DNA of 64,000 bases from Solirubrobacterales bacterium (lineage in GTDB: Bacteria > Actinomycetota > Thermoleophilia > Solirubrobacterales > 70-9): NCBI GenBank assembly GCA_023958085.1, contig JAMLGI010000004.1, positions 107,773 through 171,772 on the forward strand, in the 5' to 3' direction. This document shows positions 51,957 through 61,299 of the stretch, piece after piece. The stretch's first letter is position 1; the number at the start of each line of letters is the position of its first letter. The position numbers were made by a program, and so were the translations under genes. The notes under the pieces are model-generated. The model made no database searches. It worked only from the letters and a program-made list of their open reading frames with translations, and was not told the DNA's origin.

Positions 51957-54050
51957 ATGCCCGCCGACGAAACTCCGTTCTCGGTTCTCGAGGCCTCGAT
52001 CGCCGAAACCCGGGCCGCGCTCGAGGGTGGCCGGGCGAGTGCAGTCGGGCTGATCCACGCATTCCTCGGACGGATCGGCGCCTACGACCGTCAGGGGACC
52101 CGGCTCAACTCGATCCCGGTGTTGAACCCGGACGTTTTCCGGGAGGCAGCCGAGTCCGACGCCCGTCGGGCCCGGGGCGAAACGCTCGGTCCGCTCGACG
52201 GCATCCCGTATACCGCCAAGGACAGCTACAGAGTGAAGGGAATGACGGTGGCGGCCGGTTCCCCGGCCTTCGAGGAACTGGTGGCGGGAAGCGACGCCTT
52301 CGTGATCGAGCGACTGCGGGCCGGCGGGGCGATCCTGATCGGCCTGACCAACATGCCGCCGATGGCCGCCGGCGGCATGCAGCGCGGGGTCTACGGTCGG
52401 GCGGAGAGCCCTTACAACCCGTACTTCCTCTGCTCCGCCTACGGTTCCGGTTCCTCCAACGGTTCCGGCACGGCGACCACCGCCAGTTTCGCCACCTTCG
52501 GTCTCGGAGAGGAAACCTGGTCCTCCGGGCGGGCACCGGCCTCGAACTCCTCGCTGGTCGCCTACACCCCTTCGCGGGGAGTGATCTCGATGCGCGGGAA
52601 CTGGCCGCTTTATCCGGCGATGGATGTGGTGGTCCCCCACACCAGGACGATCGCCGACCTGCTCGAGGTGCTGGACGTGATCGTGGCTGATGACGGAAAG
52701 ACCCGGGGCGACTTCTGGCGCAGGCAGCCCTGGGTGCGCCTGCCGAAGGCCTCTGAGGTGAGGCCGGAGAGCTACCTGAACCTGGCCCCGGGGGAAACCG
52801 ATGCCGACGAAAGCTCCGGGGAGCCCGAGCTTTGTCTGGAAGGCCTGCGACTCGGCATCCCCCGGATGTACATCAACCGGGACCCGGACTCGAACAGCCC
52901 GATCCGGACCCGGGAATCGGTGATCGCGCTCTGGGAGAGAGCCCGGGAAGAACTGGAGGAACTGGGTGCCGAGGTGGTCGAGTGCGACTTCCCGGCGGTC
53001 TCCAACTACGAGGAGGACCGGCCGGGTGCGAAATCGATGTACTCCCGGAAGATCGTCCCGAGGGGCTACGTCCACACCGAGATGTGGGATCTGGCCGTGT
53101 GGGCCTGGAACTCCTTCCTGAAGCAGAACGGTGACCGGGAGATCCGGTCGCTGGACGACGTCGACGGCGACAGGATCTTCCCGCTGCCGGCCGGGACCAT
53201 CCCCGACCATTACGAGGACGATCCCGACCTCGCCGACCTGGCGGAGTTCGCCCGGGGAAAGAGGTTCCGGCTGAAGGATCTGCCTCACGTGAAGAAGGCG
53301 GTCAAGGGACTGGAGCAGGTCCGTCGGACCGATTTCGAGGAGTGGCTGAAGGCCGAGAATCTCGACGGCCTGGTGTTCCCCACCGCAGCCGATGTCGCCC
53401 CGTTCGACGCCGATCTGAATCCGCAGTCCAACGCGATCGCCTGGCGTAACGGTGTGGTCTACTCGAACGGCAATCTGGTGATCCGTCACCTCGGGATCCC
53501 CACCGTTACCGTGCCGATGGGTGTGATGGCGGACATCGGGATGCCGGTCGGCCTGACCTTCGCCGGACCCGCCTACGGGGACACGGACCTGATCCGGACC
53601 GCGGCCGTCTTCGAGCGGGCCCACCCCGCCCGGACCCGCCCACCCCGCACCCCGGCACTGCCGGTCGACACGGTCCGGGCCGGTTCGACTTCTACGGACC
53701 GGTCGGATGACCACGCCGACGAGGGGGACCCGTCACCCGCCCCCACGGTGGAGCTCGAGGTCGAACTCTCCCCGATGCGGGACAACGGCTGGGTCACCCT
53801 GGCGATCACGGCCCTGGTCGACCCGGCCGGACCGGTCGATACGGTCGAGGCGACCGTGAACGGGCGGTCCGTGGGCATGGCTCCGGCCGCCGACAGCAGC
53901 ATCTGGATCGGCGCGGTCGAACTTCCGGCCGAGACCCACTACGTCTTCCACAGTGAGTGGCGCCCGCCCTACGGCTCTCTGATCTCGGTGATCGCCCGTG
54001 ACCGGGAGGGCAGAACCGGCGGCGCTTTCACCACTGCCGGCGGGATCTGA
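51957..54050 (+). CDS. Amidase-signature enzyme with C-terminal beta-domain extension
   Basis: 697 residues. The amidase domain (about 1-550) has the catalytic Lys88 (YTAKDSY), a Ser-rich loop GSGSSNGSG (about 163-171) and the nucleophile region ETWSSGRAPASNSS with Ser190 by alignment to GTDTGGSIR. A linker and a 120-residue Ig/PKD-like C-terminal domain (VELEVELSPMRDNGWVTLAI, IWIGAVEL) follow. No signal peptide. Adjacent to agmatine deiminase, it could hydrolyse N-carbamoylputrescine in place of the usual nitrilase-type enzyme; this is inference. Confidence 0.82.
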   Translation: MPADETPFSVLEASIAETRAALEGGRASAVGLIHAFLGRIGAYDRQGTRLNSIPVLNPDVFREAAESDARRARGETLGPLDGIPYTAKDSYRVKGMTVAAGSPAFEELVAGSDAFVIERLRAGGAILIGLTNMPPMAAGGMQRGVYGRAESPYNPYFLCSAYGSGSSNGSGTATTASFATFGLGEETWSSGRAPASNSSLVAYTPSRGVISMRGNWPLYPAMDVVVPHTRTIADLLEVLDVIVADDGKTRGDFWRRQPWVRLPKASEVRPESYLNLAPGETDADESSGEPELCLEGLRLGIPRMYINRDPDSNSPIRTRESVIALWERAREELEELGAEVVECDFPAVSNYEEDRPGAKSMYSRKIVPRGYVHTEMWDLAVWAWNSFLKQNGDREIRSLDDVDGDRIFPLPAGTIPDHYEDDPDLADLAEFARGKRFRLKDLPHVKKAVKGLEQVRRTDFEEWLKAENLDGLVFPTAADVAPFDADLNPQSNAIAWRNGVVYSNGNLVIRHLGIPTVTVPMGVMADIGMPVGLTFAGPAYGDTDLIRTAAVFERAHPARTRPPRTPALPVDTVRAGSTSTDRSDDHADEGDPSPAPTVELEVELSPMRDNGWVTLAITALVDPAGPVDTVEATVNGRSVGMAPAADSSIWIGAVELPAETHYVFHSEWRPPYGSLISVIARDREGRTGGAFTTAGGI

Positions 54051-54210
54051 CCGGAGAAGGCTCCCGCCGAGATCTGCCAGGTGAGAGGTATCGGGGCCCG
54101 GGTTTAGGAACCGCAAGCGGGGCTTGTCGTCCGGGGATAACGGCGCTAGCCTAGATCGACTACGGCCCGGTTCGGCGGGTCCGGCCAAGTGAAACGCACG
54201 GAGGGGAATC

Positions 54211-55809
54211 ATGAAGAGCTTGACGAGCCGCATCCTTGTGACCGCGGTTGCTTCGGTGATGGTCGCAACGGTGACGGCCGGGTCTGCGATCGCGGCTTCC
54301 GGCCCCTGGTTCAGTGGGGCCGGGATCGGGCAGATGAACCAGTATCGCTCCGGTCTGGTCGCCGCCCCGCTGGGCGACGGCCGGGTGCTGGTCGCCGGTG
54401 GCGAGGGGGCACCGGGGGCGGAGACCTTCAATCCGCGCGACGGCAAGTTCACGAGCACCGGCAACATGACCGTGATACGAAACGGTGCGGCAGCGGCACC
54501 ACTCCGTGACGGCCGGGTCCTGCTGGTCGGTGGATACGACAACGGCGGTCACTATCTGGCCTCGGCCGAGATCTTCAATCCGGGGACGAACACTTTCACT
54601 GCCACCGGCACCATGGCGGCCACGCGGGAGCGGCCGGCCGCCGCGCCCCTGCCCGACGGCGGGGTGCTGGTGGTCGGCAAGAACGGGTCGAGATCGGCCG
54701 AGATCTTCGATCCGGCCACCGGCACCTTCTCCGCGACCGGCCTGACCACGGTGGTGCGACCGAACGCCGTTGCTGCACCCCTGCCGGACGGGCGGGTGCT
54801 CATCGCGGGCGGCTGGAACGGCGGCGCGCTGGCGACCGCCGAGGTGTTCGATCCGGTTTCGGGCACCTTCACCGCCTTGCCGGGCGGGAATCTGTCACAG
54901 GCCCGCTACGACGCCACGGCTGCACCGTTGCCCGATGGCCGCGTCCTGGTCACGGGGGGGACGGATTCGGGCGGCGTCTACCTGACCTCGGCCGAGGTTT
55001 TCGATCCCGCGACCGACTCCTTCACCCCTCTCGGGGCCGCGATGACCGTCGCTCGCGCCGAGGCCGCGGCGACGCCGCTACCGGACGGCCGGATCCTTGT
55101 GGCGGGCGGCTGGAACGGGTCGGGCCTGAGAACGGCAGAGGTCCTGATCACCGCGCCACATCCGACTTCGGCGGGACTCGATTTCGGTGAGTCAATCACC
55201 GGTCGAAGTGCCGGAACCCGCCTGCTCAAGGTCAGGAACCTCGGCGTCCAGCCGCTTCTGCCCACCGCGGCCGGTCTCGCCGGGGTCGCGTCCTCGGACT
55301 ACGTGATCGTCACCGACGGCTGCCGCGGCGCCCGACTCCATTTCCACGAGAGTTGCGAGATCGAGATCCGGTTCACTCCCTCTGTCGACGGAACCCGTCC
55401 GGCTTCCCTCTCGCTACCGAGCAACGCGACCGTCTCTCCCACGAGCTTCGCGCTCACGGGAGCCGGGTTCACCGCCGTGGGCCCGAAGGGCGATCCGGGG
55501 GATCCCGGCCCACAGGGGGATCCCGGCAACACCGGCCCGAAGGGTGATCCGGGTGATCCCGGGGCCAAGGGCGACCGGGGTGATCCCGGCCCGCAGGGAG
55601 ACGCGGGCATGACCGGCAGCCGGGGGCCGGCCGGCACCCCTGGCGCGACCGGAAAAAACGGCCGCAATGCGCTGGTGCGATGCAGGGTGAAACGGTCTAA
55701 ACGAAAGAAAGCGGGAAAACGCGTTCGAAAGCAGAAGGTGATCTGCCGGGTTAGCTACGCGAGAAGGTCTGTCACGGGTCTGGCGACGAAATCCAGGCCC
55801 GTCGGGTAG
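54211..55809 (+). CDS. Exported kelch-repeat protein with collagen-like and basic C-terminus
   Basis: 532 residues. Signal peptide ([21 protein letters not shown]), then six kelch-like repeats ([33 protein letters not shown]) forming a probable beta-propeller (about 35-315). An ASH/choice-of-anchor-like beta domain (about 320-420) precedes roughly 20 Gly-X-Y triplets ([16 protein letters not shown]; about 425-485) and a Lys/Arg-rich tail with two Cys. ATG at 54211 follows GGAGGGG. An extracellular adhesin or structural role is plausible; nothing more specific can be said. Confidence 0.82.
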   Translation: MKSLTSRILVTAVASVMVATVTAGSAIAASGPWFSGAGIGQMNQYRSGLVAAPLGDGRVLVAGGEGAPGAETFNPRDGKFTSTGNMTVIRNGAAAAPLRDGRVLLVGGYDNGGHYLASAEIFNPGTNTFTATGTMAATRERPAAAPLPDGGVLVVGKNGSRSAEIFDPATGTFSATGLTTVVRPNAVAAPLPDGRVLIAGGWNGGALATAEVFDPVSGTFTALPGGNLSQARYDATAAPLPDGRVLVTGGTDSGGVYLTSAEVFDPATDSFTPLGAAMTVARAEAAATPLPDGRILVAGGWNGSGLRTAEVLITAPHPTSAGLDFGESITGRSAGTRLLKVRNLGVQPLLPTAAGLAGVASSDYVIVTDGCRGARLHFHESCEIEIRFTPSVDGTRPASLSLPSNATVSPTSFALTGAGFTAVGPKGDPGDPGPQGDPGNTGPKGDPGDPGAKGDRGDPGPQGDAGMTGSRGPAGTPGATGKNGRNALVRCRVKRSKRKKAGKRVRKQKVICRVSYARRSVTGLATKSRPVG

Positions 55810-56061
55810 GCGGGAGTCTCGTAGCGGGGCGGTCGAGCACAGCGTGCCGCCGGGTCTCGACGGGGAAGTGGCGACGTTGGCCCGTTGGACGTTGAGAAGC
55901 CGCACGCCGTGCTTCGCGATCCCGACCGCAGCCGCAGGCTATCGGCGGCAGGACCGTGGAGGCACCCCGCCGGAGGAGTCCCGCCAGCCGGGGTCCTGTC
56001 CGTGGCGACGAGGAGGGCAAAGCCAGATCCGTTGATGGCTCCGGGGCACATCCTCCCTTGA
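55810..56061. other. Intergenic stretch, no gene seen
   Basis: 252 bases between the kelch/collagen-like gene and tRNA-Pro. The frames crossing it are arginine- and proline-rich with no start signal or recognisable protein. No clear terminator or promoter was found. Confidence 0.5.
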
Positions 56062-56135
56062 TCGGGGCGACTGGATTTGAACCAGCGACCTTTCGGCCCC
56101 CAGCCGAATGCGCTACCAAACTGCGCCACGCCCCG
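56062..56135 (-). tRNA. tRNA-Pro (GGG)
   Basis: Minus strand. The acceptor CGGGGCG pairs with CGCCCCG, discriminator A. D arm TGGCGCAGTTTGGTAGCGC, anticodon loop CTGGGGG reading GGG, T loop GGTTCAAATCC. No encoded CCA. Confidence 0.95.
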
Positions 56136-56229
56136 TGACGGGCATGGACTTTACCGGGACCGGCACCGCGAGGTCCGCGTGGTGAGCGAGTAGCCCCCAG
56201 GGGAATCGCGGGGCCGACCTGAGAACCGA

Positions 56230-56300
56230 AGCGGGCGACGGGAATCGAACCCGCCCTAGGAGCTTGGAAGGCTCCTGTGCAACCAATACACCTCGCCCGC
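56230..56300 (-). tRNA. tRNA-Gly (TCC)
   Basis: Minus strand. The acceptor GCGGGCG pairs with CGCCCGC, discriminator T as usual for tRNA-Gly. Anticodon stem GGAGC with loop CTTCCAA reading TCC, T loop GGTTCGATTCC. No encoded CCA. Confidence 0.95.
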
Positions 56301-56341
56301 GAGACAGAACCGGCCCCGGATTATAGGGGGCCAAAGCGAAT

Positions 56342-56366
56342 AGCCCCGCGCTGCTTGCACGGGGCT
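56342..56366. terminator. Stem-loop between tRNA-Trp and tRNA-Gly
   Basis: AGCCCCG (56342-56348) pairs with CGGGGCT (56360-56366) around an 11-base loop, 8 bases past the tRNA-Trp 3' end in its direction of transcription. It may end the tRNA-Trp transcript or be a processing hairpin. Confidence 0.5.
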
Positions 56367-56373
56367 GTATTTA

Positions 56374-56446
56374 CGGGGCACCTAGGACTCGAACCTAGAA
56401 CCTTCGGCTTTGGAGGCCGCTGCGCTGCCAATTGCGCCAGTACCCC
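56374..56446 (-). tRNA. tRNA-Trp (CCA)
   Basis: Minus strand. The acceptor GGGGTAC pairs with GTGCCCC, discriminator G. Anticodon loop CTCCAAA reads CCA, T loop GGTTCGAGTCC. No encoded CCA tail. Confidence 0.94.
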
Positions 56447-56526
56447 GAGGGAAAGGATCTTACCGCCTGACAGACCCCGGGGACGCGAGGCAACCTCCAC
56501 TTGACGTCCGGCAACTATGCGAACAT

Positions 56527-57300
56527 ATGTTCGTGCCACGTGTACTTTCGAAAGAGCTCCGGGATGCCGTCAGGAAACTGCTCGGCACTGGACTTTCCGA
56601 TTACGAGATTGCACGACGCACCGGTGTCGGGAGGTCCACTGTTTGCCAGTGGAGACACCGCGGCATACCTGTTCCACCGGTCCCGGAGCCGATCGGGCTC
56701 GACCGGGGCCGGTGGGACTCGGCCGATCGCGAGACGTACGCATACCTGTTCGGCCTCTATCTCGGGGACGGCTACGTGGGAACGCATGGAGAGAGCCGAA
56801 GCCTGGTGATCTGCTGCGACATCCAGTACGAGCGCGTGAACCGAATGGTTGTGGAGGCTGTTGCCCACTTCTGCCCGCGCCGCCCATCAGTACTCCGCCC
56901 GAAGGGCACCAACGGAATCCGGGTGACGTCGTACTGGAAGGCCTGGCCGCTGTTCTTCCCGCAGCACGGGCCAGGGTCGAAGCTGGACCGGAAGATCGAG
57001 CTGGTCTGGTGGCAGCAGGAGATCGTGGAGGAGCACCCGAAGGCCTTTCTGCGGGGCTTGATCCACTCGGACGGATCACGCTGCATGAACACCTTCACCG
57101 TCGAGTTGAAGAACGGGCCGAAGCAGTACTCGTACCCCAGGTACTTCTTCACCAACTACTCGGCCGACATCCAGCAGATCTTCTGTGACGCCTGCGACCG
57201 GCTCGGGGTCCGCTGGAGCCGTTCGAACTGGCGCAACATCTCGATCTCCCACCGCAGAAGTGTGGCCCTGCTGGACGAGTTCATCGGTCCGAAATCCTGA
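56527..57300 (+). CDS. Free-standing LAGLIDADG endonuclease with N-terminal HTH
   Basis: 257 residues from the ATG at 56527; a start further upstream would run through tRNA-Trp. An N-terminal HTH (DYEIARRTGVGRSTVCQWRH, about 25-45) is followed by two LAGLIDADG-type motifs, LFGLYLGDG (74-82) and FLRGLIHSDG (174-183), spaced as in monomeric two-motif homing endonucleases. Both keep an Asp at the metal position. It is not inside an intron or intein; it sits just beyond three tRNA genes. It could be a homing endonuclease or a WhiA-like regulator; the short HTH and spacing favour the former. Confidence 0.78.
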   Translation: MFVPRVLSKELRDAVRKLLGTGLSDYEIARRTGVGRSTVCQWRHRGIPVPPVPEPIGLDRGRWDSADRETYAYLFGLYLGDGYVGTHGESRSLVICCDIQYERVNRMVVEAVAHFCPRRPSVLRPKGTNGIRVTSYWKAWPLFFPQHGPGSKLDRKIELVWWQQEIVEEHPKAFLRGLIHSDGSRCMNTFTVELKNGPKQYSYPRYFFTNYSADIQQIFCDACDRLGVRWSRSNWRNISISHRRSVALLDEFIGPKS

Positions 57301-57307
57301 GCCGGGA

Positions 57308-59107
57308 TCAGGGGCGCATCTCGTAGCTGCCGGCCAGTGCCCGGGTCTTCGCCCAGACCGAGTTGAAGCGATCATGGTCCACCGCCGGCCGGGTGATCGC
57401 AGCCCGGGCCCACTGCTGCTGGGCCTCGGTTGCGGAGGGCTTGCCGTGAAGCTCGGCCGCATAGGCAGAGAAGTCCCGGATCAGGACATCGAAGATCTGG
57501 TCGAGCGTGTCGCGCGGAAGCCCGATCAGTTCTGCCTGCTCGCAGATCAGCTGGCCATACGGGATCAGGGTGAAGAGCTCACCGAGAGTCAGCAGATAGT
57601 CGAGATCCTTCTGCTGCTCCCCGTCCGGGGCGGCATCGACCAGTAGCTGCCGGAAGGATCCGGCGAGTTCGGCGAAGCGGGCCACGTTGGGCACATCCGC
57701 GAACGGCCCGAAGGCCCGTTCCCACGGGCTGAAGCGGATCCGGCCGAGCCCGCGGGCCGGACCCTGTTTGAACAGGAAGGCGTCGTCACCCGGTTCGAGG
57801 GTGCGGGGCGGGGCAGCCAGGTCCGGATCCGGGTTGAACAGGTAGGAGGCCATGAACTTGAGCACCAGCGCCATGTTCACGTGAACGGTCCCCTCCAGCT
57901 TCGGCAGGGCCCGGATGTCGCGGGCCGCCATCTCGAACCACATGTCACGTTCGAATCCCTTGGCCGCGATCACATCCCAGAGCAGGTCGACCACCCGTTC
58001 GCCCTCGGTGGTGACCTTCATCTTGGTCAGCGGGTTGAACAGCAGGTAGCGGCGGTCCTCGAGCGAAGCGGTGCGGAAGTAGTCGATCGAGCGGTAGGCG
58101 AACAGTTTCATCGCCGCCAGTCGGGCGAACGCGTCGGTGAAGGCCTGGCTCACATGCGGGAAGTCGGTGACCTTCATCCCGTAGAGCACCCGGGAGTCGG
58201 CGTGGGTGATCGCCTCGTGGAAGGCGTGTTCGCAGATCCCGATCGAGGCGAATCCGAGGTTGAACTTGCCGATGTTGACCGTGTTCAGGGCGGCATCGAA
58301 CGCCTCCGGGCCACGATGGAGCAGATCCTCCGGACCGACCGGATACCGGTCCAGGTTGAACTGGGAGACGTAGCTCTGGGAGTTGACCACGTTGCGGACC
58401 AGGTCGTAGTTTTCGTGCTGCGAATCGGCGGCGAAGAAGGCGTACCCGTCCGGTCCCTCGATCCCGTCCACCCGGCCGAAGACGGAGACCATGCGGGCCT
58501 CGTTGCCGTTGCCGATGTAGTACTTCCCGCCGGACGCGGTGAACCGGTCCGCGATCCCATCCGGATCCGGGGTCAGCACCATGTCGGTCGAGTAGATGTC
58601 GGCCCCGTGCTCCCGCTCGGAAAGACCGAAGGCGAAGATCGAACCGCTGTCCAGATACTCGGCCGCCCGGCGGCGGGCAGCCTCGTTCTCGGACTGGTAG
58701 ATCGGGCCGAGGCCGAGGATCGAGACCTGCCAGGTGTACCAGTAGGCCAGTCCGTAGAACGCGGAAATCTCATTGAAGGCGCAGATCCGCTGGGTGTCCC
58801 AACGCCTGGACGGATCGCCCCCGCCGTCGCGAGCCGGGGTGAGGAAACTGGCAAAGATCCCCTCGTCGGCCTGCATCTTCAGGAAGTCCCGGTACCAGCG
58901 GTTCTCCCGGTCATCTTCCTTGAGCTCCTTCAGTCCGCGATTCTCGAACCACTCGATCATCGCCTTCAGTCGGGCCTGATCGTCCGGTTCGAGGTGCGCT
59001 GCCGACCAGCTGTGCGGATTCAGGATCAACCCGTCGCCGGGGGTACCGGGGACGATCGGGGCGGAAGGGACGGCCTGACCTGCGCTGGATTCCATGGCTG
59101 CCAGCAT
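57308..59107 (-). CDS. Acyl-CoA dehydrogenase/oxidase family protein
   Basis: About 599 residues, longer than ordinary acyl-CoA dehydrogenases (about 380) and nearer the oxidase or very-long-chain size. Recognisable blocks: FAFGLSEREHGADIYSTDMV, the FAD/substrate-contact region, KYYIGNGNEARMVSVFGRVD, and IGKFNLGFASIGICEHAFHE. The C-terminal domain is helical. ATG 59107 or 59095 could be the start; both lack a strong site. It probably catalyses alpha,beta-desaturation of an acyl-CoA. It converges on the endonuclease gene with a 7-base gap. Confidence 0.82.
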   Translation of the reverse strand: MLAAMESSAGQAVPSAPIVPGTPGDGLILNPHSWSAAHLEPDDQARLKAMIEWFENRGLKELKEDDRENRWYRDFLKMQADEGIFASFLTPARDGGGDPSRRWDTQRICAFNEISAFYGLAYWYTWQVSILGLGPIYQSENEAARRRAAEYLDSGSIFAFGLSEREHGADIYSTDMVLTPDPDGIADRFTASGGKYYIGNGNEARMVSVFGRVDGIEGPDGYAFFAADSQHENYDLVRNVVNSQSYVSQFNLDRYPVGPEDLLHRGPEAFDAALNTVNIGKFNLGFASIGICEHAFHEAITHADSRVLYGMKVTDFPHVSQAFTDAFARLAAMKLFAYRSIDYFRTASLEDRRYLLFNPLTKMKVTTEGERVVDLLWDVIAAKGFERDMWFEMAARDIRALPKLEGTVHVNMALVLKFMASYLFNPDPDLAAPPRTLEPGDDAFLFKQGPARGLGRIRFSPWERAFGPFADVPNVARFAELAGSFRQLLVDAAPDGEQQKDLDYLLTLGELFTLIPYGQLICEQAELIGLPRDTLDQIFDVLIRDFSAYAAELHGKPSATEAQQQWARAAITRPAVDHDRFNSVWAKTRALAGSYEMRP

Positions 59108-59216
59108 ATTCCCGCGGTACCGGCCATCTCCCGGCACCCGCCGGGGCAGTCCGGGATCCGACCGCTGTGCGTGGCTGCGATCATGTGCCGGTGTCGTGGC
59201 CTCGAGCTCCGGCCAT

Positions 59217-59300
59217 GCGGACGTGGCGGAACTGGTAGACGCGCCAGGTTTAGGTCCTGGTACCCGCGAGGGTGTGGAGGTTCGAGTCCTCTCGTCCGCA
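59217..59300 (+). tRNA. tRNA-Leu (TAG)
   Basis: Class II tRNA. The acceptor GCGGACG pairs with CGTCCGC, discriminator A. Anticodon loop TTTAGGT reads TAG; long variable arm TACCCGCGAGGGTG; T loop GGTTCGAGTCC. No encoded CCA. Confidence 0.95.
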
Positions 59301-59454
59301 CTGGACCAGTCGGGGTGTCCACGGGCCGGGGGACTGCATCGGCAGCGCCGGCGATCCGGGACCCGATGCGGCTCCGTCGGCAGGGCTGCCGAATCGGCGA
59401 GCGCTTCCGACCCCCCTTGAGGCGACCATCCGGAATTGAATCTATGATTCCCGC

Positions 59455-59970
59455 ATGGCGGTAGGAGAGGCACGACCCGGTTACGAGCTCTGGCGGCCGA
59501 ACCGGCAGAAGCCGGGATCGCAGACGACCCGGTTTCTCGCGGTGCTGCTGCTGCTGGTCTCGATCGGACTGATGCTGATCGTCACCCTGACCGGATGGTC
59601 GCTGCTGCTCGGCGGGGCACTCTGGGGAGTGATCGCCCTGGTCTTTTGCGTCGTGTATGGCCTGATCGCTTACATGATCAGCCGCTGGAGCCGGGGTGCT
59701 CTTGCGCTGACCATCGCGCTGTCGGTTCTCCTGGCCATCCTCTGCGCCGTGGGCGTCGAGTCCTGGTTCGTCCGGGCCCGCCCCGGATTCACCGAGGGGG
59801 CCCTGCCGAGCGATCTGATCGGGCTCTTCGTGGTGATCCTGATTCCGGTCCAGGCGGCCCTCGCCGTGGTCTGTGCGATCGCCTTCGGTCAGGAGTGGCA
59901 CGTCGAGGAGGAGCGTCCGATCGGTAGCGGTGGAGACGAAGCAGCCGGTGCTGTCGGTGCCACGGGCTGA
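59455..59970 (+). CDS. Small membrane protein, unknown function
   Basis: 171 residues with four hydrophobic segments (about 27-46, 48-75, 82-98 and 120-142) and a charged C-terminal tail (WHVEEERPIGSGGDEAAG). The ATG at 59455 opens MAVGEARPGYELW. It is flanked by two tRNA-Leu genes. No family recognised. Confidence 0.7.
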   Translation: MAVGEARPGYELWRPNRQKPGSQTTRFLAVLLLLVSIGLMLIVTLTGWSLLLGGALWGVIALVFCVVYGLIAYMISRWSRGALALTIALSVLLAILCAVGVESWFVRARPGFTEGALPSDLIGLFVVILIPVQAALAVVCAIAFGQEWHVEEERPIGSGGDEAAGAVGATG

Positions 59971-60045
59971 GGCGGCGACCGGGCCCGCCTTGGGGGAGGC
60001 GAACGCCGGGACGCACCCCGGTTTCGGAATACAATCAGCGGTCCT

Positions 60046-60129
60046 GCGGCGGTGGCGGAACTGGTATACGCGACGGACTCAAAATCCGTTGCCCGCAAGG
60101 GCGTGCGGGTTCGATTCCCGCCCGCCGCA
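60046..60129 (+). tRNA. tRNA-Leu (CAA)
   Basis: Class II tRNA. The acceptor GCGGCGG pairs with CCGCCGC, discriminator A. Anticodon loop CTCAAAA reads CAA; long variable arm TGCCCGCAAGGGCG; T loop GGTTCGATTCC. No encoded CCA. A protein gene starts 22 bases downstream. Confidence 0.95.
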
Positions 60130-60150
60130 TGAAGAAAATCAAGGTCGCCT

Positions 60151-61299
60151 GTGAACTCGACGACATCTGATCCTCACCTTCCCGACAGGGTCCTGAGGGA
60201 GTCGGTGGACGAACGGAAGAAGCGCCGGGTCGATGACCGGGGTCGAGGCGACGACGGCGTAACCGGAACCGGCGGCAGCGACCTCGAACGCCGCGCCGCC
60301 TCCATGCTGTCGAAGGAACTCGAAGCCACCGGCCGAAGCGTCCAGACCCAGGAGGTCAAGGTGCGGGCCGGACAGGGGCCGACCGTGGCCCTCCACGCAG
60401 CCATCGCCCTCGCCGGCAGCCTGCTTGGCCTCGCCCTGCCGATCGCCGGAGCGGCGATCGTCCTGCTGGCCTCATTTTCGTTCTACGCCGAACGGGGACT
60501 CGGACTCTTCCTGGCCAGTCGTCTGCTTCCCCGCCGCCGCACCCGCAACCTGATCTCCCCGCCGATCGGACCCGCCTGGGAAAACGAGGTCTCGGCGATC
60601 CTCGTGGCGGGCTACGACGCCCCTCCCGCCTATCCGGCCGGCAGGTGGCTGAACCGCCTGGCTGACGGACGCCTCACCACCGACCGGCTGCTGTTCTGGG
60701 TGGGCATGGTTCCCACATTCGCCGTGCTGATGATGCGAGTTGCCGGAATCGAGGGGACCCTGGTCCAGTTGATCCAGATCCTGACCGCCGCGATCCTCCT
60801 CGCGGTGATCGCAGCCCAGGTGGACCGCCGACTCCAGGGTGAGCCGCTCGGGGTCGAGACCGACCTGGCCGCGGCCCGTGACCTGATCGCGGTGGTGGCC
60901 GAACTCGAGAACGGTGATGAGGATTCCGACGGGGGGATCGGAATCTGCCTCTTCGGGGCGGAATCGGACGGTGCCGCCGGGGCCGAGGCGTTCTACCTGG
61001 ACCGCCGTCTCAAGGTCCGGCCGGGCGTGGCCGTGATCGGTCTGGTCGCCGCGGCATCCGGTTCACAGCCCCAGGCAACCGGCCGTGAAGGCGACCTGAC
61101 CGGAGTGAAGATGGATCGCAGCCTGATCGCGGACAGCCCGCTCAAGCCCGAGCCGGTGACGATCCGACGGGACACCGCCGCCGGTCGTGCCCGTCGCCGC
61201 GGCGCCCGGGCGATCACCCTGGTGGCAAGCGGCGAGGCGGGAGTGGAACTCGTTTTCGATGCTCTCGACGCCGGCATCACGGAAGGGTCCGGCAGGTGA
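60151..61299 (+). CDS. Membrane protein, unknown function
   Basis: 382 residues from a GTG at 60151. An acidic/basic cytosolic N-terminus (about 1-75), a hydrophobic block of helices (about 80-125), another pair (about 185-225) and a soluble C-terminal domain (FLFGAESDGAAG-like region, LVASGEAGVELVFDALDAG). The layout faintly recalls membrane-linked M28-like proteins but I see no metal ligands, so no function is proposed. Its stop overlaps the next gene's GTG (GTGA), indicating co-translation. Confidence 0.65.
   Translation: MNSTTSDPHLPDRVLRESVDERKKRRVDDRGRGDDGVTGTGGSDLERRAASMLSKELEATGRSVQTQEVKVRAGQGPTVALHAAIALAGSLLGLALPIAGAAIVLLASFSFYAERGLGLFLASRLLPRRRTRNLISPPIGPAWENEVSAILVAGYDAPPAYPAGRWLNRLADGRLTTDRLLFWVGMVPTFAVLMMRVAGIEGTLVQLIQILTAAILLAVIAAQVDRRLQGEPLGVETDLAAARDLIAVVAELENGDEDSDGGIGICLFGAESDGAAGAEAFYLDRRLKVRPGVAVIGLVAAASGSQPQATGREGDLTGVKMDRSLIADSPLKPEPVTIRRDTAAGRARRRGARAITLVASGEAGVELVFDALDAGITEGSGR

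Noticed and set aside
51957..54050. Amidotransferase subunit A (gatA)
   Set aside because: No gatB or gatC nearby, the nucleophile loop is divergent, and the C-terminal extension does not fit GatA.
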